From: Streptomyces sp. NBC_01408
GTDB lineage: Bacteria > Actinomycetota > Actinomycetes > Streptomycetales > Streptomycetaceae
Direction: 5' to 3'
Length of the DNA stretch: 64,000 nucleotides
NCBI RefSeq assembly: GCF_026340255.1
Contig: NZ_JAPEPJ010000001.1
Location: 3,589,001-3,653,000 of the forward strand
Translations under genes and position numbers: made by a program
Shown: positions 1 to 8,670 of the stretch, piece after piece
How positions within the stretch are numbered: position 1 is the first letter of the stretch
Layout of the letters: every line of letters starts with the position of its first letter
Notes under the pieces: generated by a model
What the model saw: only the letters and a program-made list of their open reading frames with translations
What the model was told of the DNA's origin: nothing
Databases searched by the model: none

Positions 1-112
1 AGGACCCGACGACACACTGGCCGGCACACGCACACCGTGATCCCCCACACGCGATGTTAGGACGCGGCAGGGGATCCAAGGGGCGAATCTGGATCTTTGA
101 CAAGTGCCCCTC

Positions 113-652
113 TCATCCGGCCAGTTCGGCCGCCCAGCGGGTCAACGCGGTGAAGTCGCGGTCGCGCAGGCCGTGGCGGGGGTGGATGCGCAGGAGGAGC
201 GCGGGGGACGGGTGGTGGGCCGCGACCCAGGCCCGGTCGAGGGGGGTGATCATGTCGTCGACCCAGGCGAACGGGCGGCCGGCCGCCCAGTCGACGAGGG
301 GGCGGGTCTTCCACGACAGGCCCTCCGGGTCGCGGGCGAAGAGTTCCGGCCAGTCGACGACGGGGAGATCGCCGGGAAGGCCGATGTGCGGGGCGATCAG
401 CGTGTTGGCCTGGTGCGTCCAGGCGGTGGCCCAGGTGAGGTCGAAGGGCAGTGCCTGCAACCGGGCCCCGTGGGACGGGTGGAGGCGCACCCGCGCGCCG
501 CGCCGGGCGCGGCGGGACTCCGGGTCGCGGTAGGAGAGCCAGACGTCCGGGCGCATCCGGTGGCTCGTGTATCCCCGGAGACCGGCGAAGAGGGACCGGA
601 ACGGGTTCAGGGGGCCGTCCACATCGAGGAGGAGCAGCGGGCGAGCAGTCAT
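113..652 (-). CDS. HAD-like hypothetical protein
   Basis: 179-aa protein of unknown substrate. Near the N-terminus it has an Asp-x-Asp motif (LLLLDVDGPLNPF), as in motif I of haloacid dehalogenase (HAD) hydrolases. Near the C-terminus, WVDDMITPLD resembles the acidic motif IV. The family is usually made of phosphatases using a nucleophilic Asp. The start was placed at the ATG directly before TARPLLLLDVDG; a longer reading back to 745 would run into the promoter side of the divergent chaplin gene. HAD membership rests on two short motifs and no substrate can be inferred. Confidence 0.7.
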   Translation of the reverse strand: MTARPLLLLDVDGPLNPFRSLFAGLRGYTSHRMRPDVWLSYRDPESRRARRGARVRLHPSHGARLQALPFDLTWATAWTHQANTLIAPHIGLPGDLPVVDWPELFARDPEGLSWKTRPLVDWAAGRPFAWVDDMITPLDRAWVAAHHPSPALLLRIHPRHGLRDRDFTALTRWAAELAG

Positions 653-720
653 GAAATAGGCAGTACCCAGTACACGATGGAGTGAAATGCCTACCGGCTC
701 TATAACCCGAACGGGTTCAG
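599..720. repeat. 12-bp direct repeat, second copy inside a palindrome
   Basis: GAACGGGTTCAG occurs at 599-610, inside the 5' part of the HAD-like gene, and again at 709-720 in the divergent intergenic region. The second copy is part of an inverted repeat AACCCG-AA-CGGGTT at 704-717, 63 bp upstream of the chaplin start. It could be an operator for one of the divergent genes; no regulator is identified. Confidence 0.3.
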
Positions 721-779
721 CGCGTTGTCTCCGGTACGGGTGCAACGCCCGGGAACCTCTCCGGAAGGCAGGAAAACTG

Positions 780-1484
780 ATGCGTCACAGTCGTCGGAAT
801 GGCTTGATCGCGGCGGTGGTTGCGGGAGGCGGACTGGCGGTCGCGGGCGTGAGCGGACTCGCCTACGCCGATGCGGACGCGGCCGGTGCGGCCGAGCGGT
901 CGCCCGGGCTGCTCTCGGGGAATCTGGTGCAACTGCCCGTGCACGCCCCGGTGAACGTGTGCGGGAACACCGTGAGCGTGATCGGTGTGCTCAACTCCGC
1001 CGCCGGGAACCGCTGTACCAACGCGACGCCGAAGGGCGGCGGGCATCCCGGGCCGGGGCCCTCGCAGCCGTCGGCCCCATCCGCCCACCCGTCGAAACCC
1101 GGCACGGGCCACGGCTCGGGCAACGGAGGCGGGGCCGCCGCTCACGGAAGCGGAAAGGATTCACCTGGGCTGCTGTCCGGCAACGGACTCCAGCTCCCGG
1201 TCGAGGTCCCGCTGAACATCAGCGGGAACGCGGTGAGCGTCGTCGGGGTCGGCAACAGCTCCAGCGGCAACACCTCCGTCAACGGCGAGGTGCCCAGCGT
1301 CGGCAAGCCGCCCCAGCCGCCCGTCGCCGAACGGCCCGTGGCCCAGCCGCCGGCGCCGCCGCGCCACACCGAGGCACTCGCCCAGACCGGAGCCGACGGC
1401 CTCGGCTACCTGCTCCCCGGCGGCGGAGCACTGCTGCTCGGCGGCGCCTTCCTCTACCGGCGCTTCCGCCCGGCGGCGCACTAG
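780..1484 (+). CDS. Long chaplin with two chaplin domains and sortase signal
   Basis: 234-aa secreted, cell-wall-anchored hydrophobic protein of the long chaplin class (ChpA/B/C type), which helps coat aerial hyphae and spores. Residues 1-30 form a signal peptide. Chaplin domain 1 is at about 42-81 with the usual cysteine pair (C61, C79). Domain 2 is at about 129-168. Between them is a Gly/Pro/Ser-rich linker. The C-terminus has LAQTG (200-204), a hydrophobic stretch and RRFR, a class E sortase signal. Domain 2 has Ser at both cysteine positions (S148, S166), so it cannot form the intradomain disulfide. The start ATG follows GGAAGG with good spacing; an upstream GTG-like extension was ignored because the signal peptide begins here. 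Confidence 0.9.
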   Translation: MRHSRRNGLIAAVVAGGGLAVAGVSGLAYADADAAGAAERSPGLLSGNLVQLPVHAPVNVCGNTVSVIGVLNSAAGNRCTNATPKGGGHPGPGPSQPSAPSAHPSKPGTGHGSGNGGGAAAHGSGKDSPGLLSGNGLQLPVEVPLNISGNAVSVVGVGNSSSGNTSVNGEVPSVGKPPQPPVAERPVAQPPAPPRHTEALAQTGADGLGYLLPGGGALLLGGAFLYRRFRPAAH

Positions 1485-1649
1485 GCCCGGCGCATCAGGC
1501 CCGGCGGTCAGGTCCAGTGGGTCGGGCCCGGCGAGCCAGGCCCGGCGGGTCAGGTCCGGTGGGTCAGGTCAGGCGGGTCGGGACCCGGGGCCGGGTCCGG
1601 CGGGTCGGGGGACGCGGGGGTCGGGTCCGGCGAAGTCGGACGCGGCACG
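1485..1649. repeat. Degenerate GC-rich tandem repeat
   Basis: The short intergenic region between the chaplin gene and the convergent DUF2293 gene is built from many imperfect copies of a roughly 10-20 bp motif of the form GGCCCGGCGGGTCAGGTCC. The copies vary in length and show no clean hairpin. It may act as a transcriptional barrier between convergent genes or be replication-slippage product. Confidence 0.5.
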
Positions 1650-2342
1650 TCAGGGCCGGGGCGGTACCGGGCGCCAGCTGTCCAGGACGGCGTCGATCCG
1701 CGCGGCGAGCCGGGCACGGGCGGCGAAGCGCGGGACACCCGCCATCAGCAGGGCGTCGTACTCGGTGTCGGTGTGCCGCACGGCAGCCCGGACTGCGTAC
1801 GAGACCGCGAGTTCGTCGAGGGCCCGGCCGGCCGCGCTGCGGCCCACCCGGCCGCTGCCGCGCACCGAGGCGTGGGTGGCGATCGCCACGGCCCGACCCG
1901 CCGGGCACCCGGGGAACAGCCGTACTATCTCGGCGGCGAAGGCCGCCGTGAACCGGGTGTCCTCGGCCGCGCGGCGCACCCGGTCGCGTTCCCGGCGCCG
2001 GGAACGCGCCTCCGCGTCCGCGAGGCAGGCACGCTCGGCCCGGGCCAGGGCGGCATCCTCGACGAGGATCCCCTGACGCTCGTACCGGCGGCGGCGCCGG
2101 TTGAAGCGGACGACGACCGCGGACAGTGAACTCGCCTCACGGGAGCGGCGGGTGAGCGCCGCGTCCCCGCGCGGAAGGTAGACCAGGTGTCCGAGATCCG
2201 CGCAGTCCAGGCAGCGCGGCACGCCCGCCTCGCGCACGAGGTGCCGCAGCGGACCGTGCCGGCACTCCGCGCAGTGGATCTGCTTCGCTGACTCGAAGAC
2301 GACCAGGCTCATACAGGTGTGATACCGCCGAAGGAGCCTCAT
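1650..2342 (-). CDS. DUF2293 domain protein
   Basis: 230-aa cytoplasmic protein of unknown function. The N-terminus has a zinc-ribbon-like arrangement (CAEC about 20 residues before CLDC). A very Arg-rich segment follows (residues about 65-115, including FNRRRRR), then a C-terminal region resembling DUF2293 (about 125-200, with LFPGCP). The basic, zinc-binding makeup suggests nucleic-acid contact, which is inference. Two starts are possible: ATG at 2342, preceded very closely by AGGTGA, or ATG at 2312, which lacks a clear ribosome-binding site. It is divergent from the cupin gene at 2452. Confidence 0.7.
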   Translation of the reverse strand: MRLLRRYHTCMSLVVFESAKQIHCAECRHGPLRHLVREAGVPRCLDCADLGHLVYLPRGDAALTRRSREASSLSAVVVRFNRRRRRYERQGILVEDAALARAERACLADAEARSRRRERDRVRRAAEDTRFTAAFAAEIVRLFPGCPAGRAVAIATHASVRGSGRVGRSAAGRALDELAVSYAVRAAVRHTDTEYDALLMAGVPRFAARARLAARIDAVLDSWRPVPPRP

Positions 2343-2451
2343 ATCACCTGGTGGAGAGGGGCTGTTGATGTTCCACCAACTCTTCCTCGATGTCGTGCTG
2401 TCCTTCTACGGTGTGGCTGGTGGACGACGGCCGGCCCGCCGGGGAGGGCAC

Positions 2452-2820
2452 ATGCGGGGACAGCAGACGACGGTACGACCGGCGAGACCACGCCCCGCCT
2501 TCGCGCCGGCCGGCCGGGAGATCGTCATAGCGCCGGGCGGCTGCACGGGCTGGCACTACCACCGGGTGCGGCTGGACGCCGTCGTCCTGGCGGGGACGCT
2601 GACCCGCGTCCTGTACGACCGCACGATCGAGGTGCACCGGGCGGGGACCACCTTCGTGGAACCCGCGGGCATCGGGCACGTCCACTTGGGCCACAACCTC
2701 GGCACGGACCCGGTCGTGCTCTACGTGACCCCGGCGCTCCCCGAGGGGACCCCCTTCTCCATACCCACCCCGCCCCCCTCCGGGGCCACGCCCGCGGTGT
2801 GCCAGGAGCACACCGCCTGA
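2452..2820 (+). CDS. Cupin domain protein
   Basis: 122-aa small single-domain cupin. The first cupin motif is visible as a G-x5-H-x-H pattern (GCTGWHYH), followed by the conserved glycine turn and a second motif containing H in GIGHVHLGHN. The metal-binding beta-barrel fold is known from many enzymes and binding proteins, so no substrate can be given. The start ATG is preceded by GGGGAGGG with ideal spacing; an in-frame ATG at 2365 has no such site. It converges on the WGR/propeller gene. Confidence 0.75.
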   Translation: MRGQQTTVRPARPRPAFAPAGREIVIAPGGCTGWHYHRVRLDAVVLAGTLTRVLYDRTIEVHRAGTTFVEPAGIGHVHLGHNLGTDPVVLYVTPALPEGTPFSIPTPPPSGATPAVCQEHTA

Positions 2821-2911
2821 GTCCGCCGGGCCCGGCGCCCCCGCCCCGCGCCCCCGGCAGCGCGCTCCGGCCCCGCGCCCCGGCCGCGCACTCCAGCCCC
2901 GCACCTCGGGC

Positions 2912-4357
2912 TCACACCAGTCGGCGTATCTCCCCGCGCACCCGGTAGAAGCCCCCCGACGCCGCGTGCAGCCCGTCCACCACGTACCGGGCGCCGGGCT
3001 CCCGGATCCCGCGCGGGAACTGCACGTTCCAGGAGGACTCGAACCCGGCCGACACCACCTGGACCCGCATCCGGCCACCCTGCTGCACGCACTCCACCAC
3101 CACACCGCCCGCCGGCGCCGCGGCCACCGACACCGTCGCCACCGCCGAGGCGGACGCGGCCGGGGTGAACACCGGCAGCGCGGCCGCCGACTTGACGTCC
3201 ATCGCCGTCGGCACCGAACCTTGCTGCGCCGCCGCGATCGCCTGCTCGCTCGCGTCCACGCACACCAGCGAACCGTCGGTCGTGACCAGGTACAGCCGCC
3301 CGTCGAGGTACTGCATGGACAGCGCCGCCCCGCTGCCCGTGCCCAGCTTCCACAGCCGCTGCCCGTCGGCGTCGAAGCAGTACACCGAGGAGGACAGGTC
3401 GCCCGCGAAGACGTGCCGGCCGTCCGGCGAGGTCGCGCACGAGTACACCGCCGCGTCGCACCGGTAGGTGGCCTCCACCGCGCCGGTCGCCTTCGACAGC
3501 CGCTGCACGGTGTTGCGCCCGGTGCCCGCGTACACCGCGTGCTCCTCCTGCCAGCCGAACAGCACCGAGCCGTTGGTCGCCGTGTGCCACAACTCCCGGC
3601 CGCCGTCGGGGGCGTACGCCGTGACCCCCTTGCTGTGCCCGTGGTAGACCCCGTCCGCGTCCGCCCGGACCATCCACGCGTTGGAGCCCGCCGAGCGCCG
3701 CGACCACTGGAACTCGTCCTCGTGGTCGATGACCGTCAGCCCGCCGCTGCGGTCGGACACGTTCAGCACGCCCTCGCGGATGTCGAGCCAGAAGATATCC
3801 ACGTCCGCCGCGATGTCGTACGCCCCGAACGGCACCTTCGACGACAGGTCGTACACCGTGCCGTCGTCGCAGCCCGCGTATATCCAGAACTCGTCCGCCA
3901 CCAGGCACTTCACCCCGTCCGGCAGGGAGTAGCGGGCCAGCACCTCACCGCCGTGGCTCAGCGTGTAGACGTCGCCCGCCTGGTTGCCGACCCAGCAGCG
4001 GTCCTCGTCCACATGGATCCCGAAGGCCGAGGAGCCGGTGCGGAAGCGCCACAGCACGGGGGCCACCGCCCGCGCCGTCGACGGCGCCGACGTGACCTGG
4101 CGGCGGGTCACCGACCGCGCCACGCGCTGCCCGCGCACCGCCGGGGCGTACCCCTTGCGGACCTTCTCCCCGATCTTCTTCGCGGCCGCCGCCCTCGCCT
4201 TCTCGGCGGTCGGGAAGGAAGAGCTCTGCAGGGCCCCGTCCGCACCGATGCGTCCGTAACGCACAGAGACCGCGGTGCCGTCCACGGTCAACTCGTAGAA
4301 CTTGTGCGCTCCGCCGCCATCCTGCGAAAGCTCCAGATACGTCGTCTCCCGAGCCAT
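2912..4357 (-). CDS. WGR domain plus PQQ-like beta-propeller protein
   Basis: 481-aa predicted cytoplasmic protein. Residues about 1-75 match a WGR domain (signature here YGRIG, with Tyr replacing Trp), a module found in PARPs, MolR-like regulators and toxin or stress proteins, where it can contact nucleic acid or proteins. Residues about 95-370 form repeated blades of a PQQ/quinoprotein-like propeller, with motifs such as VYCFDADGQRLWKLGTG and VWVGN-type repeats. The tail (about 400-481) is unassigned. No signal peptide is present, so this is not a periplasmic quinoenzyme and the propeller is probably a binding scaffold. It is divergent from the gene at 4451. Confidence 0.8.
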   Translation of the reverse strand: MARETTYLELSQDGGGAHKFYELTVDGTAVSVRYGRIGADGALQSSSFPTAEKARAAAAKKIGEKVRKGYAPAVRGQRVARSVTRRQVTSAPSTARAVAPVLWRFRTGSSAFGIHVDEDRCWVGNQAGDVYTLSHGGEVLARYSLPDGVKCLVADEFWIYAGCDDGTVYDLSSKVPFGAYDIAADVDIFWLDIREGVLNVSDRSGGLTVIDHEDEFQWSRRSAGSNAWMVRADADGVYHGHSKGVTAYAPDGGRELWHTATNGSVLFGWQEEHAVYAGTGRNTVQRLSKATGAVEATYRCDAAVYSCATSPDGRHVFAGDLSSSVYCFDADGQRLWKLGTGSGAALSMQYLDGRLYLVTTDGSLVCVDASEQAIAAAQQGSVPTAMDVKSAAALPVFTPAASASAVATVSVAAAPAGGVVVECVQQGGRMRVQVVSAGFESSWNVQFPRGIREPGARYVVDGLHAASGGFYRVRGEIRRLV

Positions 4358-4450
4358 GACAGACCCCTCCCCGAAGGCCGGGCCACCGGCGCCCTTTCCG
4401 CCGGTGATCCCTCGTGAAAGACGCTACGGGCCACCACTGACAATGGGCTG

Positions 4451-5098
4451 GTGCAGCTGGAAGCGATCACATGGCAGCGGATGGCCGAGCGGCTCGCCGG
4501 TCACCTCGACGACCGCGCGCCCGGCCCCGGGCAGGACGTCTGGCAGCGGGTGGGCATCGACGGGGCGCCCGCCGCAGGCACCGGCGTGCTCGCCGCCCAC
4601 CTCGCCGAGGAGCTGCGGCTGCGCGGCCGGTCGGCCCTGGTGGTTGCGGCCGAGGGCTTCCTGCGACCGGCCTCCCTGCGCTTCGAGTTCGGCCGTGAGG
4701 ACGTGGACACCTACCTCAGCGGCTGGTACGACACGGCCGCGCTCTGGCGCGAGGTGTTCGGCCCGACGGACCCCGGCGGCACCGGCCGGGTACTGCCCGA
4801 CCTCTGGGACCCGGTGACCGACCGGGCGACCCGCAGCCCGTACGCCGAACTCCCGCCGGGCGCCGTGGTGATCGTGCACGGCCCGCTGCTGCTGGGCCAC
4901 TGGTTCCCCTTCGACCTCAGCGTCCACATCAGGCTCTCCCCGGGGGCACTCGCCCGCCGCACCGAGGAGTCCGCGCGCTGGACGCTGCCCGCCTTCGCCC
5001 GCTACGAGGCCGACACCGACCCGGCGTCGACCGCCGACGCGGTGGTCCGGGCGGACGACCCCCGCCATCCCGCCTGGGGCGGCCTTCGCGGGTCGTAG
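4451..5098 (+). CDS. Uridine kinase-like protein, degenerate P-loop
   Basis: 215-aa protein resembling the uridine kinase/phosphoribulokinase-type P-loop proteins common in Streptomyces. The usual P-loop region after QRVGIDG reads GAPAAGTG, where a functional Walker A would have Gly-Lys-Ser/Thr; the lysine and hydroxyl residue are gone. Later conserved features are retained: RFEFGREDVDTYLSGWYD, an aromatic/acidic segment typical of the family, and VVIVHGPLLLG. Start is a GTG at the beginning of the similarity. Either catalysis is lost or the family assignment is only structural. It lies alone, divergent from the propeller gene. Confidence 0.65.
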   Translation: MQLEAITWQRMAERLAGHLDDRAPGPGQDVWQRVGIDGAPAAGTGVLAAHLAEELRLRGRSALVVAAEGFLRPASLRFEFGREDVDTYLSGWYDTAALWREVFGPTDPGGTGRVLPDLWDPVTDRATRSPYAELPPGAVVIVHGPLLLGHWFPFDLSVHIRLSPGALARRTEESARWTLPAFARYEADTDPASTADAVVRADDPRHPAWGGLRGS

Positions 5099-5488
5099 GC
5101 GTCGGCCCGGCCGGGTGGGTAGGGGCGGGGGCGGGGCCCGGGTCGGGGCTCGGGTCGGGTGCCGGTGCGGGTGCCGCTGCGCGGAGCTCGTCCCCGCCCC
5201 GCCCTTTCTCCGTTTCCCGGGCTCCGCCCGGACCCGTTTCCCGGGCTCTGCCCGGACCGGTTTCCCGGCTCCGCCGGGATTCGTGCCTTGAGCCGCCAGG
5301 CCGCCGGGGCGGGTCCCGGGCTTCGCCCGGACCTGCTTCCCGGCTCCGCCGGGACCCGTGTCGCGGACGCCGCCAGGCCGCGGGGGCTGGCCGGGTCCCG
5401 AGTGACGCCGGGGCCTGGGCAGCCCCCTGAACTGCGGCCGGTCCGCCGTCCCGCGGCCCCGCCGGCCTGCGCTCGCCCCGAGGCCGTC
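5099..5488. repeat. Gene-free stretch with five hairpin-forming GC repeats
   Basis: No gene is supported in these 390 bp between convergent genes. From 5212 to 5357 there are five copies of a CCCGG(G)CTCCGCC(C)GGGA unit, at about 5216, 5239, 5263, 5315 and 5341, each able to fold into a short GC-rich hairpin. The preceding stretch at 5170-5220 closely matches the left end of the palindromic element at 45148, including the sequence around CCGCTGCGCGG and GCCCTTTC-CCGTTTCC. It may serve as a terminator for both flanking genes. Confidence 0.65.
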
Positions 5489-6388
5489 CTACGGTCTGCC
5501 GCCCAGCCGGGTTATCGCCAGGGCCGCCGCCCGGCAGCCCGCGCGGGCCGCTTCCGCCGGGGTGGCGCCCGTCAGCCGGGCCGCGAGGAAGCCGCCGGTG
5601 AACGCGTCCCCGGCGCCCGTGGAGTCCACCGCCCCGGCCGGCTCCGCGGCGACCTCGGCCGTGACGCGGCCCTCCTCGGCGACCAGGGCCCCGGCCGCAC
5701 CCCGGGTCATCACCACCAGCGGCACCCGCAGGCTCAGCTCCGCCGCCGCCCGCGCCGCCCCGGCCGGCTCCGGCAGCCCGGCCAGCAGCCGGGCCTCGTC
5801 CTCGTTGGGCAGCAGTACGCCGGCCCCCACTACGGAGTCGAGGAACCGCCGCGGCCCCAGGGTGCGCAGGAACCCTGCCGAGGCGGGGTCCACGCTCACC
5901 GGCACCCCCCGCGCCCGGGCCGCCCGCAGGGCGACGAGGGCCAGCTCCCGGCTGCTGTCGGCGAAGAACAAGTAGCCGGAGAGGTGCAGATGGGCCACCC
6001 CGTCCAGCAGGGACGGAGCCCAGTCGGCGGGGGAGAGCCGCAGCGAGGCCCCGCTGTCGGTCAGGAAGGTCCGCTCCGCGTCCTTGCCGACCAGCGCCAC
6101 CACCGTCCCCGTGGGCTCCTGCGCGTCGATCACCAGCCGCGGCCGCACCCCCGCCTCCTCCAGCGCCCGCTCGTGCCACCGCGCGGACTCGGCGCCCACC
6201 CGGGCGAGGAGCCGTACCTCCGGCGCCCCCGTACGGGCCGCCCAGCAGGCCGCGTTGGCGCCCGCGCCGCCCGGCAGGGTGCGGATGCGGGCGGCCGTGT
6301 CGGTGGCCGGGGCCAGCGGCTCCGGATGCACCGCCACCACGTCCGTCACCACGTCCCCGACGACCAGCAGTGCCCCCGCCCCGGTCAT
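5489..6388 (-). CDS. PfkB-family kinase, probable pseudouridine kinase
   Basis: 299-aa ribokinase/PfkB-family sugar kinase. The N-terminal glycine-rich signature (LPGGAGANAACW) and the C-terminal catalytic signature DSTGAGDAFTGGF, with the base Asp in GAGD, are both present. The start ATG overlaps the stop codon of psuG (ATGA), so the two are translationally coupled. PsuG makes or cleaves pseudouridine 5'-phosphate, and its usual partner is a PfkB-type pseudouridine kinase (PsuK/YeiC), so this gene is read as that partner. Sequence alone cannot exclude another nucleoside or sugar. Confidence 0.8.
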   Translation of the reverse strand: MTGAGALLVVGDVVTDVVAVHPEPLAPATDTAARIRTLPGGAGANAACWAARTGAPEVRLLARVGAESARWHERALEEAGVRPRLVIDAQEPTGTVVALVGKDAERTFLTDSGASLRLSPADWAPSLLDGVAHLHLSGYLFFADSSRELALVALRAARARGVPVSVDPASAGFLRTLGPRRFLDSVVGAGVLLPNEDEARLLAGLPEPAGAARAAAELSLRVPLVVMTRGAAGALVAEEGRVTAEVAAEPAGAVDSTGAGDAFTGGFLAARLTGATPAEAARAGCRAAALAITRLGGRP

Positions 6389-7317
6389 GCCCGCTCCGCC
6401 CAGGCCCCCGCGATCCGGGCCCCGAGCCGCACGTTGCCCCGTACCGCCGCGAGGTTCGCCTCCAGCGAGGCCCCGCCGGTCGCCCGTACCAGGAACCCCA
6501 GCAGGAACGGGGTCACTGCCTGCCCCGTGATCCCCTGCTTGCGGCAGGCGGCGAGCGCCTCGGCCAGCACCCGGTCGTGGAGTTCCGGATCCAGCTGCTC
6601 CGCCTCCGCCACCGGGTTGGCCACCAGCAGAGCCGACTCCGGTCCTCCCAGCGCGTCCTGAGCGGCCATCACCGCCGCGACCTCCTCGGGCCCCTCCACG
6701 CTCCAGTCCACCGGCTCTCCGGAATCGGCCAGGTAGAAACCGGGGAACCGGCGCGTCCGGTACCCCAGTACCCCCACGCCCAGCGTCTCCAGCCGCTGGA
6801 GCGTGGCCGGCACGTCCAGGATCGACTTCACCCCCGCGCACACCACCGTGATCCGGGTCCGTGCCAGGAGCGACAGGTCCGCCGACTCGTCCTGCGTCTG
6901 CGCCCATTCCCGGTGCACGCCGCCCAGCCCGCCCGTGGCGAAGACCCGCAGCCCCGCCCGCGCCGCCAGGAAGGCCGTCGCGGACACCGTCGTCGCCCCG
7001 GTCGCCCCCGTGGCGAGCGCGGGCGCCAGGTCCCGGTGGCCGAGCTTGCGCACGCCCTCGCCGCCCGCGATCCGCTCCAGCTGCGCCTTGTCGAGTCCCG
7101 CGTACGCCACCCCGTCCACCACCGCGATCGTCGCCGGAACGGCTCCCTCCGCCCGGACCAGCGCCTCCAGTTCCCCGCCCACCGCCAGATTGCGGGGGCG
7201 GGGCAGACCGTGGGCGATGATCGTCGACTCCAGGGCCACGACGGGCCGCCGCCCGGCGAGTGCCTCGCGTACCTCTTCCGACAGGACCGGGACCTCAGCT
7301 GCTCTGTGCTGTGACAT
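6385..7317 (-). CDS. psuG: Pseudouridine-5'-phosphate glycosidase
   Basis: 310-aa enzyme that reversibly splits pseudouridine 5'-phosphate into uracil and ribose 5-phosphate. Family motifs are visible: VALESTIIAHGLP near the N-terminus, an ATTVSATA segment, FATGGLGGVHR, VVCAGVKSILD, and TPFLLGFLVRATGG near the C-terminus. The length matches the family. The start was put at the ATG of SQHRAAEVPVL, preceded by GGATGGGG; an in-frame ATG 12 nt upstream has a poorer site. It overlaps the downstream kinase by 4 nt, forming a two-gene pseudouridine salvage operon. Confidence 0.92.
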   Translation of the reverse strand: MSQHRAAEVPVLSEEVREALAGRRPVVALESTIIAHGLPRPRNLAVGGELEALVRAEGAVPATIAVVDGVAYAGLDKAQLERIAGGEGVRKLGHRDLAPALATGATGATTVSATAFLAARAGLRVFATGGLGGVHREWAQTQDESADLSLLARTRITVVCAGVKSILDVPATLQRLETLGVGVLGYRTRRFPGFYLADSGEPVDWSVEGPEEVAAVMAAQDALGGPESALLVANPVAEAEQLDPELHDRVLAEALAACRKQGITGQAVTPFLLGFLVRATGGASLEANLAAVRGNVRLGARIAGAWAERA

Positions 7318-7399
7318 GTCCCCATCCATGGCACCGGATCCGCGCCCCCAAACGCGCTCCCGCCACACCCGTCCCAAGGTGTCCGAGTAGCGTTGCCGC

Positions 7400-8167
7400 A
7401 TGGACCCGCGGCCCTTCTACGACGAACTGGCCGACCGCTACGACCTCCTGTACGCGGACTGGGACGCGAGCACCGCCCGCCAGGGCCGGTCCCTCGACGC
7501 CCTGCTCACCGCCGCGCTCGGCCCGGGTCCGCACACGGTCCTGGACAGCGCCTGCGGCATCGGCACCCAGGCGCTGGGGCTGGCGGCACTGGGCCACCGG
7601 GTCACCGGGGCCGACCTGAGCCCCGTCTCCGTCGCCCGCGCCGCACGCGAGGCGGCCGGGCGCGGGCTCGCCCTGCCGGTCCTGGCGGCCGACATGCGGG
7701 CCCTGCCCTTCGCGGACGCCTCCTTCGACGCCGTGGTCTGCGCCGACAACGCCCTGCCGCACCTGCTGACGGCCCAGGACGTACACACCGCCCTGGCCGA
7801 AACCCTGCGGGTGCTGCGCCCCGGCGGACTGCTGCTGCTCTCCACCCGCCCGTACGGGGAACTGCTGCGCACCCGGCCGCGGAGCGAGGCCCCGCACGTG
7901 CGCGAGGGGGCAGAGGGGCGGACCATCACCTTCCAGCTGTGGCACTGGCACGCCGACGGGGAACGGTACGACCTGGAGCTCTTCCAGCTGCTGCCGGCCG
8001 GGGACACCTGGACCACGCGGACGTCGAGCGCCACCTACTGGGCGCTGCCGGAGGAGCAGACCGCGGAATTCGCCCGGCGGGCCGGCTTCCGCGACACGGT
8101 GTGGCACGCTCCGGCGGACAGCGGATTCCACCAGCCGGTCCTCGGCGCGCGGCGGCCCGGGCCCTGA
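7400..8167 (+). CDS. Class I SAM-dependent methyltransferase
   Basis: 255-aa Rossmann-fold methyltransferase. Motif I for AdoMet binding is VLDSACGIGTQALGLA (about residues 47-62). An acidic residue follows the second strand (VTGADLSP), ADMRALPF matches motif II/III, and VLRPGGLLLL matches post-II. An N-terminal FYDELADRYDLLY segment is typical of this subgroup. The acceptor is unknown. It is divergent from psuG. Confidence 0.85.
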   Translation: MDPRPFYDELADRYDLLYADWDASTARQGRSLDALLTAALGPGPHTVLDSACGIGTQALGLAALGHRVTGADLSPVSVARAAREAAGRGLALPVLAADMRALPFADASFDAVVCADNALPHLLTAQDVHTALAETLRVLRPGGLLLLSTRPYGELLRTRPRSEAPHVREGAEGRTITFQLWHWHADGERYDLELFQLLPAGDTWTTRTSSATYWALPEEQTAEFARRAGFRDTVWHAPADSGFHQPVLGARRPGP

Positions 8168-8259
8168 CCGGGCGCTGGACAGGGTGACTCGTCCGCCCCG
8201 GCAGCGCTGGACGCTCTGGTCACCGCGGCGGGCGGCCCCGGCGGATTAGGGTGCGCGTC

Positions 8260-8670
8260 ATGAGCACCAGTGATCACAACGCCGCCGCCGGGCCCGCCCC
8301 CGCCGACGTCACCGCCCCCGCCTCCTTCGCCGTCCGCGTACCGGAGGTACCGGACGCCGAGCTGGAGGTGGAGGACCTCGATCCGGGGCAGATCGTCTCC
8401 GGTACGCCCGTGGTGACGGGCAAGGTGCTGTGGGAGTCCCCGGACGGCAAGCAGCTGCGCGGGATCTGGCAGATCACCCCGGGCGTGGTCACCGACACCG
8501 AGGCCGACGAGCTGTTCGTGGTGGTCAGCGGCCGGGCCACCATCGAGGTGGAGGGCGGCGCCACGCTGGAGGTGGGCCCCGGTTCCGCCTGCGTGCTCCG
8601 GGAGGGCGACAAGACCACCTGGACCGTGCACGAGACGCTCCGCAAGGCCTACCACATCAGCCTTCCGTGA
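8260..8670 (+). CDS. Small cupin protein (DUF861-like)
   Basis: 136-aa single-domain cupin of the cupin_3/DUF861 type, known from ureidoglycolate hydrolase-like and (S)-ureidoglycine-like proteins. Visible features are GIWQITPGV, a DELFVVVSGRATIEVEGG core strand pair, GPGSACVLREGDKTTW and a C-terminal LRKAYHISL. The start is the ATG in gcgtcATGAGCACC. The ends of this gene and the MFS gene overlap tail-to-tail by 14 bp. Substrate unknown. Confidence 0.75.
   Translation: MSTSDHNAAAGPAPADVTAPASFAVRVPEVPDAELEVEDLDPGQIVSGTPVVTGKVLWESPDGKQLRGIWQITPGVVTDTEADELFVVVSGRATIEVEGGATLEVGPGSACVLREGDKTTWTVHETLRKAYHISLP

Noticed and set aside
1..112. Gene fragment at the left edge
   Set aside because: No frame with a recognisable protein end or start; the stretch is too short to support a call.
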